Shown here in pieces: positions 6,266-12,461 of a stretch of DNA of 12,461 nt (positions are counted from its first letter, which is position 1; every line of letters begins with the position of its first letter). Origin of the DNA: an uncultured Oscillospiraceae bacterium (GTDB taxonomy: Bacteria; Bacillota; Clostridia; Oscillospirales; Oscillospiraceae); the NCBI GenBank assembly GCA_934590505.1, contig CAKTPC010000057.1:1-12461 (forward strand), written 5' to 3'. The position numbers and the translations under genes were made by a program. A model generated the notes under the pieces. It ran no database searches and had not been told where the DNA came from. It saw only the letters and a list, made by a program, of their open reading frames with translations.

Positions 6266-6792
6266 TGACTGAAATGATCTGCGCCGGTTTCGGCGGACAG
6301 GGCGTGCTCACGACCGGCCTTATAATCGCCCATGCGGCAATGCGTCTGGGTAAAGAGATCACATGGTATCCCTCTTACGGCTCCGAGATGCGCGGCGGTA
6401 CTGCCAACTGCACTATCAAGATAAGCGACAAAGCTATCGCAAGCCCTGTCGCAAAGCATCCCGACATTGTCTGCGCGCTCAACGCACCTGCAGTCGACAA
6501 GTTTGAAGCGTCCATAAAGCCGGGCGGGTACCTCTTTGTAAACGCCTCCCTTGTAGATGCGGACCGGAAGTACAGAGACGATATAAATGTTGTTTCTGTG
6601 CCGATGTCCGAGATCGCGCTCAAGCATGAGAATCCGAAGGGGGCAAACCTTGTCCTCCTCGGCGCTGTCGCGGCGCACACAGGTATTTTTGATGTTGACG
6701 AGCTCGACGAGCAGGTCACAGCATACTTTGCCAAGAAGGGAAAGAAAAATCCGAAGAACTCCGAATGCCTCAAGGCCGGAGCTGCGCTTTGA
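6265..6792 (+). CDS. 2-oxoacid:ferredoxin oxidoreductase gamma subunit
   Basis: The 175-residue product has the gamma-domain signatures GFGGQGVLTTG (residues 8-18) and PSYGSEMRGGTANCTIKIS (about 36-54), which help bind CoA and hold the complex together. The ATG shares its A with the beta TAA stop (6263-6265), and GGAGGGG at 6251-6257 is the ribosome site, so beta and gamma are tightly coupled. In some lineages gamma is fused to alpha; here it is separate and last in the oxidoreductase set. A perfect 33-nt palindrome begins six bases after the stop and may separate this gene's mRNA segment from the symporter. Confidence 0.92.
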   Translation: MTEMICAGFGGQGVLTTGLIIAHAAMRLGKEITWYPSYGSEMRGGTANCTIKISDKAIASPVAKHPDIVCALNAPAVDKFEASIKPGGYLFVNASLVDADRKYRDDINVVSVPMSEIALKHENPKGANLVLLGAVAAHTGIFDVDELDEQVTAYFAKKGKKNPKNSECLKAGAAL

Positions 6793-6798
6793 CAGAGC

Positions 6799-6831
6799 AT
6801 AAGCTCTCCCGTATAATACGGGAGAGCTTAT
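6799..6831. repeat. Perfect 33-nt palindrome between oxidoreductase and symporter genes
   Basis: ATAAGCTCTCCCGTAT (6799-6814) is exactly complementary to 6816-6831 around a single A. The RNA hairpin would have about 15 pairs. No T run follows on the plus strand, so it is not a canonical intrinsic terminator. It could be a processing or stabilising structure, a partial terminator lowering downstream expression, or a regulator operator. It lies about 64 bases before the symporter start. Confidence 0.7.
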
Positions 6832-6894
6832 ATGGAATGCTTACAGTACGTCGCCGCGCAAATATTTTGTACGCAAATACGGAGAAAAGATGCG

Positions 6895-8334
6895 ATGAAT
6901 AGTATAGATATAGCGATAATATTGGCGTATTTCGCGTCCATGATCTTCCTCGGGCTGTATTCAAGCAAAAAGCAGCGGGGTGTAGATGACTACTACGTTG
7001 GCGGCAGGTCGATGGGCGCGCTGAAAATAGGAGCGCTTTGGATGGCAGGGTGGATAGGCGGCTCGTCCGTCATCGGCACCTCCTCCAACGCTTATTCTCT
7101 CGGGATAACGGGCATATGGTATGTTGCCGCGATAGCCGGTGGGTGCATTGTGTTTGCCTTCACCATGTCCGCGCCGATAAAGCGCATCAGCTCAAAGCTT
7201 CATAACATAACGCTCCCCGAGCTTATAACCAGCAGATACGACAGAAAGACCGGCATCATGTGCAGCATTACGACTATTTTGGCAATGGTCGGCTATACCG
7301 CAGCGCAGTTCGTTGCAGGAAGCTCTATCCTCAACGTGCTGACCGGATGGAATCTTAGCGTTTGCTATGTGATCTCGGCGGTAGTCATAGTTTTCTATGT
7401 GTCGACCGGCGGGCTGCTTGCCGTCACGTATACCGATATCGTGCAGATGGTCCTGCTCATACTAGGCGTGGTCATACTCGGCGTGCCGACGGTCAGCTCC
7501 TTTATACGCAGCGAAGGCCTCAGCTTTGCCTCCCTGCCCGAGAGCTACTTTGACCTTGGCGCTTGGGGCTGGGGAACGATAATTGCGCTCGCCCTCTCAA
7601 CGGTGCTGTCCTTTTTCACCAGCATGGACAGCTATACCCGATGCATCGCGTCAAAGGATATGAAAAGCGCGCGTCTCGGCACGATATATGCCGCCATCGC
7701 CGTCCTTGTTATTGCCGGAGCAAGCACCTATCTTGGAATGGCAGGCAAGCTCCTTATGCCTGATCTTGAATCTTCCAACAATATTCTTGCGATGCTCATC
7801 GTCAATGTGCTGCCGCACGGCCTCAAGGGACTTATACTGGTCGGTATACTCTGCGCCATAATGTCAACGGCTGACATATCCGTGCTGACTGCGTCTGCCA
7901 GCCTCACCAAGGATATATATCAGAAGTACATCAACAAAAATGCGGATGAGAAGAAGCTCATGCACATCGGCTTTTTGTGCTCGGTACTTGTGGGGGCTGC
8001 CGGCGCTTTGTTCGGATGGTTCAATCAGGACATAATGAACCTGCTTCTCATAACGTTCACCATCAACTCTGCCGGGCTTTTCCTTCCCTGCGTGTGCGCA
8101 TTCTTCTGGAAAAAGTCCTGTGCCTCAGGTTCGTTTGTCTCTATGGTGGCAGCCACTGTCATTGCTGTTGTATGGTACATCGGCGGCAAGGTCAGCAGCT
8201 TGCCCATCTTCGGTATAGATGCTATATGGCCGGCGTTCGGAATATCCGCGCTGCTATATCTGATAATATGCCTTACACATAAAAGCACACCCGAAGAGGA
8301 AGAACAGGCCGAGTTTTTCTACACTGTACGCTGA
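6895..8334 (+). CDS. Sodium:solute symporter (SSS/SLC5 family)
   Basis: The 479-residue, highly hydrophobic product has the size and motifs of SSS family carriers such as PutP and PanF, which use the sodium gradient to import small solutes through a LeuT-type fold. Visible are DDYYVGGRSMG (residues 31-41), MAGWIGGSSVIGTS (50-63), the signature GGLLAVTYTDIVQ (172-184), and AIMSTADISVLTASASLTKD (321-340), the serine-rich helix that holds the Na2 site. About 12-13 spans are expected. ATG 6895 is chosen because it follows GGAG (6881-6884) and begins the typical short N-terminal tail; an in-frame ATG at 6832 lies at the edge of the hairpin with no ribosome site. Substrate unknown; context points to a monocarboxylate or hydroxy/oxo acid. 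No clear promoter in the 102-base gap, so cotranscription is likely. Confidence 0.92.
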   Translation: MNSIDIAIILAYFASMIFLGLYSSKKQRGVDDYYVGGRSMGALKIGALWMAGWIGGSSVIGTSSNAYSLGITGIWYVAAIAGGCIVFAFTMSAPIKRISSKLHNITLPELITSRYDRKTGIMCSITTILAMVGYTAAQFVAGSSILNVLTGWNLSVCYVISAVVIVFYVSTGGLLAVTYTDIVQMVLLILGVVILGVPTVSSFIRSEGLSFASLPESYFDLGAWGWGTIIALALSTVLSFFTSMDSYTRCIASKDMKSARLGTIYAAIAVLVIAGASTYLGMAGKLLMPDLESSNNILAMLIVNVLPHGLKGLILVGILCAIMSTADISVLTASASLTKDIYQKYINKNADEKKLMHIGFLCSVLVGAAGALFGWFNQDIMNLLLITFTINSAGLFLPCVCAFFWKKSCASGSFVSMVAATVIAVVWYIGGKVSSLPIFGIDAIWPAFGISALLYLIICLTHKSTPEEEEQAEFFYTVR

Positions 8335-8365
8335 CAGATAATTTTCACAAGAAAAGGAGAATCGT

Positions 8366-9358
8366 ATGAAAATCGTCTTTGCTGAATATCCCGAAACCAG
8401 GAACAGAAATATCGATACCGAGCTTTCCTATATGCCGGAGGGCACAGAGGTAGGTTTCGCCGTATACGACGAGAATAACCTCGAACAGTACTATAAGGAC
8501 CTTTCGGACTGCGATGCAGTCATCACGGGCTTCGCTCCAATTGATGAGACCGCGATAGACCACATGAAAAACTGCAAGATCATATCCGTGCAGGCGACCG
8601 GATGGAACTTCGTCGCGCATGAGTATGCAAAGAGCAAGGGCATCGCGGTATCTGCAATTGGAGAGTACTGCACGAAGGAAGTGGCGGATCACACGATCAT
8701 GCTCATGCTTGCCCTGCGCAAGAGACTGCCGTACCTCCAGCGCCGCGTGAACAAAGAAAAGGTCTGGGAGACTGCGAGCCTTGAAACGCTCGGACTAAAG
8801 GGCGTATATGGACAGACTCTCGGTATAGTAGGACTCGGCAAGATAGGCAAGGCAGTCGCTGCACGTGCGCAGGCGTTCGGTATGCGCGTCATCGCAAACG
8901 ACCCGTTTGTGCCCGACAGCGATTTTGAAAAGGTCGGTGCGGAGAAGGTCAGCATTGAGTACCTGCTCAAAAACTCCGACGTTGTTTCCAGCCACATGAA
9001 CCTCAACGACACAAATGTTAATTACTTCGATGCTGAGAAGTTCGACATGATGGCCGAAAAGAAACCTATATTCCTCAATGTCTCCCGCGGCGGCGAAGTA
9101 GACGAGCAGGCGATGCTCGACGCGCTTGATTCAGGCAAGATTCTTGCTGTCGGTCTGGACGTGCTCGTCAGCGAAAGCCCCGATCTCAGCACTTGCCCGT
9201 TCATCGACAGAGAGGACTGCATAGTTACGCCGCACAGTGCGTTCTTTTCTGATGACTCTATTGAAGCCTGCGAACGTATTTCCACCGAGAACGCGGTGTA
9301 TTACATCAATGGTCAGCCGGAAAAGGTATTCAAGCTCGTCCAGGACCCCAAGGCATAA
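8366..9358 (+). CDS. D-isomer-specific 2-hydroxyacid dehydrogenase 1
   Basis: A 330-residue NAD(P)-dependent enzyme interconverting a 2-hydroxyacid and its 2-oxoacid. The nucleotide-binding Rossmann motif is GLGKIG (156-161), with D179 at the end of the second strand (ANDP), suggesting NAD rather than NADP. The catalytic triad is present: R241 (NVSRGG), E270 (LDVLVSESP) and H290 (VTPHSAFF). The substrate loop GWNFVAHEYA (79-88) lacks the Asp usual in the G-Y-N-x-x-D motif. HMNL (210-213) replaces the usual HxPL, as in the paralogue at 10640. The ribosome site is AAGGAGA, about eight bases before ATG. The gene is 31 bases after the symporter and 21 before the CoA-transferase. It resembles enzymes that act on lactate-like, branched or aromatic 2-hydroxyacids; exact substrate unknown. 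Confidence 0.92.
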   Translation: MKIVFAEYPETRNRNIDTELSYMPEGTEVGFAVYDENNLEQYYKDLSDCDAVITGFAPIDETAIDHMKNCKIISVQATGWNFVAHEYAKSKGIAVSAIGEYCTKEVADHTIMLMLALRKRLPYLQRRVNKEKVWETASLETLGLKGVYGQTLGIVGLGKIGKAVAARAQAFGMRVIANDPFVPDSDFEKVGAEKVSIEYLLKNSDVVSSHMNLNDTNVNYFDAEKFDMMAEKKPIFLNVSRGGEVDEQAMLDALDSGKILAVGLDVLVSESPDLSTCPFIDREDCIVTPHSAFFSDDSIEACERISTENAVYYINGQPEKVFKLVQDPKA

Positions 9359-9379
9359 AATATCTGCAGGAGTCAGCAA

Positions 9380-10606
9380 ATGATAAACGGAAGAAATTTA
9401 CCCCTTGAAGGGCTGAAGGTAGTCGAACTGGCGACGGTCGTTGCGGCGCCTACAGCCGGCAGAATGCTCTGCGCGTATGGCGCGGAGGTCATAAAAGTAG
9501 AAGGCCTCACAGGAGATAATCACCGCCGCTGCGGTGAGTTTGAGATGGTCGTGTGTGAGGACGATAAAAACCCGCTCTTCACTGTTCAGAACAGCGGCAA
9601 ACGCCTTGTATCAATTGACCTTAAATCTGAGGGCGGTATTGAGGCGATGTACAAGCTGCTTGCGGAAGCTGACATTTTTCTTACAAACGTACGTATGCCG
9701 TCTCTTGAACGTCTCGGGATCGGCTGGCCTCAGATGCACGAAAGATTTCCAAAGCTTATCTACGGGCATTTTTCCGGATTTGGGCTCAAGGGAAAAGATT
9801 GCGCCAAGCCCGGCTTTGACATGACGGCATTCTGGCTCAGGAACGGGCCGCTTGCCGACTGGCAGACTCCCGGTGCATTCCCGTTCACACCTACCTATGC
9901 ATTCGGAGACATGGCGACAAGCTCCGTGCTCGTCTCCGGACTTCTCATGGCGGTGATCGGGCGTGAGCGCACAGGCGAAGGAACGCTTGTGAGCGTTTCG
10001 CTTGAGGCGAGCGGCATATGGTGCAACGCGATAGGCGTTGTATCTCATCAGCCGCCTTTCGGCGGCAAGCATGTCAACGATCCGCTTCGTCCGGCAGACC
10101 CGTTTTACTACTTCTATAAGTGTGCTGACGGCAAATATATTGCCGTGTGCGACAACGAGTATAAAACGGATATGCCGAAGATTGCAAAGCTCTTCGGCCT
10201 TGACTGGATGCTTGAGGACGAGAAGTATTACACGCTTGAGAATCTGGCAAAGACCGACGCCGTTGTTGATGTCATGACCGCCATGAACAAGATAATGGCA
10301 GCAAAGACCAGCGCAGAGTGGATCAACGTGCTGGAGTCAAACAATATCTCCTGCGAGCTTATGCGCTCCACAAGCGATGTGCATCTTGATGAACAGGCGA
10401 TCGCGAACGAGTATGTGATGCCGGTCACGTTCAAGGATGATCTCACCGTCGTAATGCCATGCCCGCCTGTAAAATTCTCGGGATATGATATGCGGGAATA
10501 CACCCCCACAGGACGTATCGGTGCGGACACGGACGCAGTGTTTGCCGAGCTTGGCTACACTCAGGATGAAATAAACGCGCTCAGGGAAAAGAAATCAATA
10601 ATCTGA
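9380..10606 (+). CDS. Class III CoA-transferase (CaiB/BaiF family, HadA/FldA-like)
   Basis: A 408-residue class III CoA-transferase, which exchanges CoA between two carboxylic acids through an aspartyl intermediate. The N-terminal PLEGLKVVELATVVAAPTAG (8-27) and GAEVIKVEG (34-42) are family hallmarks. The probable nucleophile is D147 in KPGFDMTAF. Further marks are AFGDMATSS (174-182) and RTGEGTLVSVSLEAS (197-211). Segments IFLTNVR (99-105), LERLGIGW (109-116), KPGFD and REYTPTGRIG near the C-terminus resemble, from memory, the 2-hydroxyisocaproate and phenyllactate CoA-transferases HadA and FldA more than formyl-CoA transferase or CaiB. Lying between two 2-hydroxyacid dehydrogenases supports a hydroxyacid substrate. 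In known clusters a 2-hydroxyacyl-CoA dehydratase and its activator follow; none is seen here. Ribosome site AGGAG, about nine bases upstream. Family sure, substrate inferred. Confidence 0.9.
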   Translation: MINGRNLPLEGLKVVELATVVAAPTAGRMLCAYGAEVIKVEGLTGDNHRRCGEFEMVVCEDDKNPLFTVQNSGKRLVSIDLKSEGGIEAMYKLLAEADIFLTNVRMPSLERLGIGWPQMHERFPKLIYGHFSGFGLKGKDCAKPGFDMTAFWLRNGPLADWQTPGAFPFTPTYAFGDMATSSVLVSGLLMAVIGRERTGEGTLVSVSLEASGIWCNAIGVVSHQPPFGGKHVNDPLRPADPFYYFYKCADGKYIAVCDNEYKTDMPKIAKLFGLDWMLEDEKYYTLENLAKTDAVVDVMTAMNKIMAAKTSAEWINVLESNNISCELMRSTSDVHLDEQAIANEYVMPVTFKDDLTVVMPCPPVKFSGYDMREYTPTGRIGADTDAVFAELGYTQDEINALREKKSII

Positions 10607-10639
10607 TTTTGAACTATAAAAATACGAAGGAGAATATGT

Positions 10640-11635
10640 ATGAAGATCGTACTCGCTGAAGTTCCTTACACCAAGGACAGATACATCGGAGTTGAACAGT
10701 CCTGCTGCCCCGAGGGCGCAGAACTCAAGATCGCCGTGTTCGATGAGCACAGCGATGACAACAGCGCATTTTATAAAGAGATCGAGGATGCGGATATAAT
10801 TATCAACGGTTACGTGTACTTTGGCCGGAAAGAGATAGACGCGCTGAAGAAATGCAAAATTATTTCTTTCCAGTCCACAGGCTACAATGAGGTAGATCTC
10901 AAATATGCCGAGGAGAAGGGCATAGGCGTATGCTCCATCCTTGATTACTGCACGCAGGAGACCGCCGAAAACACCATGGCGCTCATGCTTAATCTCCAGC
11001 GCGCGATACGTCTCTATGACCGCAGCGTCCAGCAGGATCATGTCTGGGATTACCTTGTTGCAAGAGATATGCACCTCAAGCGTATCGCGGGGCAGGTCAT
11101 GGGTATTGCCGGTCTGGGCCGCATCGGTCAGTCCGTCGCACGCAAAGCTCAGGGCTTTGATATGCCGGTCATCGCATACGATCCGTTCCTCCCGCCGGAG
11201 ATCGCCGAGAAGCTGAATGTAAAGCTTGTCGATTTTGACACGCTGCTTGCAGAGTCGGATGTTATCTCCATCCACATGAATCTTACCCAGGATAACTACC
11301 ATATGTTCAATAAGGAAGCCTTCCAGAAAATGAAGAAGCGCCCCATCATAGTGAACGAGGGCCGCGGCGCGCTCATCTGCGATGACGACCTTGTTTGGGC
11401 GCTTGATAACGACCTGATCCGCGGCGCAGCGCTTGACATGGTCGAGTCCGAGAACCCCGATCTGTCCGAGTGCAAGCTACTTGGGCGCGAGAATGTGCTG
11501 CTCACTCCTCACAGCGGATACTACTCCGAGACCTCTGACTACCTCGTTGCAAAGTACAGCATGGATAACGCGCTTTACTACTATAACGGGGAATACGACA
11601 AGGTAAAGGTAATGCGCAATAACGTCCGCGGATAA
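10640..11635 (+). CDS. D-isomer-specific 2-hydroxyacid dehydrogenase 2
   Basis: A 331-residue paralogue of the gene at 8366, colinear with it from the first residues (MKIVLAEVPYTKDR against MKIVFAEYPETRNR). The Rossmann motif is GLGRIG (158-163), and acidic D181 in AYDP points to NAD. Catalytic residues are R242 (in the unusual NEGRGA), E271 (LDMVESENP) and H291 (LTPHSGYY). The substrate loop keeps the family form, GYNEVD (81-86), unlike its partner. ETAENT (107-112) stands where most members, and the partner, have the E-V-A-D/E-H-T box, so His is replaced by Asn. HMNL (212-215) is shared with the partner and supports duplication. Ribosome site AAGGAGA before ATG 10640. It is the last gene of the cluster, followed by a terminator. 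A second substrate range or the reverse direction is plausible. Confidence 0.92.
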   Translation: MKIVLAEVPYTKDRYIGVEQSCCPEGAELKIAVFDEHSDDNSAFYKEIEDADIIINGYVYFGRKEIDALKKCKIISFQSTGYNEVDLKYAEEKGIGVCSILDYCTQETAENTMALMLNLQRAIRLYDRSVQQDHVWDYLVARDMHLKRIAGQVMGIAGLGRIGQSVARKAQGFDMPVIAYDPFLPPEIAEKLNVKLVDFDTLLAESDVISIHMNLTQDNYHMFNKEAFQKMKKRPIIVNEGRGALICDDDLVWALDNDLIRGAALDMVESENPDLSECKLLGRENVLLTPHSGYYSETSDYLVAKYSMDNALYYYNGEYDKVKVMRNNVRG

Positions 11636-11669
11636 TTGAAAAGACACAGTATAAAATTGTTTTAAGCTG

Positions 11670-11711
11670 AAAGTTGGGTGTAACCGAGAAAACGCGGATA
11701 CACCCAATTTT
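11670..11711 (+). terminator. Rho-independent terminator of the operon
   Basis: AAAGTTGGGTGTA (11670-11682) pairs with TACACCCAATTTT (11699-11711) over 13 positions with one G-T pair. The loop contains a small CCG/CGG stem, and the 3' arm ends in TTTT. It lies 35 bases after the last dehydrogenase stop. It is a clear operon end, and as the arms are A-rich and T-rich it could act in both directions. Confidence 0.85.
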
Positions 11712-11743
11712 AAATAGGCTCATTTGACTGCAAAAAACCGTCA

Positions 11744-11793
11744 GGCGGATGCGTCCGCCGTCAAATTGGCAGAGATCCGCCCGGCTCTCTGCC
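11744..11793. repeat. Tandem hairpins with competing pairing
   Basis: Hairpin A: GGCGGA (11744-11749), loop TGCG, TCCGCC (11754-11759). Hairpin B: GGCAGAGA (11768-11775) with TCTCTGCC (11786-11793) around a C-rich loop. GGCGGAT (11744-11750) is also perfectly complementary to ATCCGCC (11775-11781), at the edge of the loop of B, so A and B could exclude one another or form a pseudoknot. No long T run follows B. They lie between the operon terminator and the next promoter. Confidence 0.5.
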
Positions 11794-11826
11794 TTATTCA
11801 AAAACCTCTCAGATCATCTTTTCCTA

Positions 11827-11856
11827 TTGACTTTTAAATGTATATAGCGTTATAAT
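11827..11856 (+). promoter_or_regulatory. Sigma-A promoter upstream of the signal peptidase gene
   Basis: TTGACT at 11827-11832 and a perfect TATAAT at 11851-11856 with an 18-bp spacer. The predicted start near 11863 leaves a leader of about 204 nt before the ATG at 12067, unusually long for a bacterial gene. Confidence 0.75.
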
Positions 11857-12066
11857 TTGGGACGATATCATAGGGTGAAAAGCTTGCAGAGTGACGAACC
11901 CCTGTGAAAAATTAAACGGATTTTGAAAGACACCCAATCAGCAGAAATGGCGGCTTGCCGGTTTTTCAAGGCTCGTATAAACGACCGTTTATTTGCGGCG
12001 AAGATTTGAGCAGGCATGCGGCGCTGTGCCAAACATCAGGCGGGAAGTTTTAGAGGAAGAAGATAG
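11857..12066 (+). other. Long 5' leader of the signal peptidase gene, unassigned
   Basis: No protein is supported here. Visible elements are GGGTG (11873-11877) complementary to CACCC (11931-11935); a small hairpin CGG-CTTG-CCG (11951-11960) followed by GTTTTT, resembling a weak terminator; and a perfect inverted repeat ATAAACG-AC-CGTTTAT (11977-11992) that looks like an operator. I compared it with riboswitch consensus patterns that I remember (cyclic di-GMP, ydaO, SAM, fluoride, THF) and found no match. It may be a structured leader or simply a spacer. Confidence 0.35.
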
Positions 12067-12461
12067 ATGAACAAGTCTCTCAAGAAAATCTGGAACGTGA
12101 TCAGCACCGTTCTGGTGGCGCTGGTGGTGCTTCTGGCGCTTCTGCTGGTGGGCGCAAGGGTCGTGGGGCTGCAGGTGTTCACCGTGCTGTCCGGCTCGAT
12201 GGAGCCGACGTATCACACCGGCTCTCTGATCTATGTAAAGAAGGTCGACCCCTATACCATCGAGGAAGGCCAGCCCATCACCTTCATGCTGAATGAGAAC
12301 ACCATTGCAACTCACCGCGTGGTCGGCATTGTCCCGGACGATGAGGACCCCACCGTGATCCGTTTCCGCACGAAGGGCGACGCCAACGACGCCGAGGACG
12401 GCGGGCTGGTGCATTATAAAAATGTGATCGGTACGCCGGTCTTTTCCATTCCCTATCTGGG
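12067..12461 (+). CDS. sipW: Signal peptidase I, SipW-like (S26B), 3' end cut by window
   Basis: The gene runs off the window after 131 full codons. Residues 1-9 are basic and about 10-32 form one membrane segment, the signal-anchor of type I signal peptidases. The catalytic serine is S44 in LSGSMEPT. The second catalytic residue is His, H83 in THRVVGI, instead of the Lys of ordinary bacterial enzymes, and KGDAND (103-108) supplies the acidic residue. Ser-His-Asp is the archaeal/ER-like S26B type, represented in Firmicutes by SipW, which cleaves a few exported proteins such as the TasA fibre protein, so secreted substrates may be encoded just downstream. AGAGGAAG before ATG 12067 is the ribosome site. 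Base use is GC-rich relative to its leader. It has its own promoter and is not part of the upstream operon. Confidence 0.9.
   Translation, partial: MNKSLKKIWNVISTVLVALVVLLALLLVGARVVGLQVFTVLSGSMEPTYHTGSLIYVKKVDPYTIEEGQPITFMLNENTIATHRVVGIVPDDEDPTVIRFRTKGDANDAEDGGLVHYKNVIGTPVFSIPYL

Noticed and set aside
6857..6879. Direct repeat CGCAAATA before the symporter
   Set aside because: It is only eight bases, two copies, with no promoter of quality beside it to suggest an operator.
10595..11302. Open minus-strand frame under the second dehydrogenase, and a similar one at 5983-6678
   Set aside because: Both are shadows of genes with complete catalytic motifs, with no recognisable protein features of their own.
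11700..11938. Direct repeat ACACCCAAT at 11700-11708 and 11930-11938
   Set aside because: Nine bases in an AT-rich intergenic region can recur by chance, and the first copy is explained as a terminator arm.
11857..12066. Cyclic di-GMP riboswitch in the signal peptidase leader
   Set aside because: The conserved core of the known class I pattern (GGGCAAACC, GCAAAGCC) is not present, so the idea has no support.

Overview
The window looks like chromosomal DNA of an anaerobic Firmicute, probably a gut-type Clostridia. The grounds are the DegV protein, the ferredoxin-linked 2-oxoacid oxidoreductase, strong AGGAGG-type ribosome binding sites, sigma-A promoters and a SipW-type signal peptidase. No rRNA, tRNA or CRISPR array was seen, so the taxon is an inference.

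Layout. (1) 104-1140: a DegV-family lipid-binding protein gene with a perfect-consensus promoter (TTGACA, 17 bp, TATAAT) and a strong hairpin terminator. (2) 1141-1831: a graveyard of mobile DNA. It holds an IS200/IS605-type TnpA remnant with apparent internal deletions, a 277-bp segment bounded by 16-bp perfect inverted repeats, and a tyrosine recombinase fragment on the minus strand. (3) 1832-2669: an IclR-family regulator with its own promoter. (4) 2670-2944: a dense regulatory intergenic region. It carries an imperfect dyad over a possible promoter, a 21-bp palindrome, a 20-bp-arm hairpin and a second site sharing the core AGAAC-N3-GTTCT, centred exactly 84 bp from the first. (5) 2945-11635: nine same-strand genes, probably one catabolic operon. 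They are an MFS transporter, a four-subunit 2-oxoacid:ferredoxin oxidoreductase (ferredoxin, alpha, beta, gamma), a sodium:solute symporter, a D-2-hydroxyacid dehydrogenase, a class III CoA-transferase and a second, paralogous D-2-hydroxyacid dehydrogenase. A perfect 33-nt palindrome separates the oxidoreductase from the symporter, and a terminator follows the last gene. (6) 11636-12461: tandem hairpins, a new promoter, a leader of about 200 nt, and the start of a SipW-type signal peptidase I gene cut by the window edge.

How the genes may work together (inference). The two transporters import an organic acid, most simply a 2-hydroxy or 2-oxo acid. The dehydrogenases interconvert 2-hydroxy and 2-oxo acids with NAD(H). 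The oxidoreductase turns a 2-oxoacid into acyl-CoA, CO2 and reduced ferredoxin. The CoA-transferase, which resembles the 2-hydroxyacid CoA-transferases HadA/FldA, moves CoA between acyl groups. This matches the parts list of Stickland-type 2-hydroxyacid metabolism, but no 2-hydroxyacyl-CoA dehydratase is present. The cassette is therefore either a purely oxidative hydroxyacid catabolic route or one that relies on a dehydratase encoded elsewhere. The IclR protein next to the palindromes is the obvious candidate regulator. The true substrate cannot be read from the sequence.
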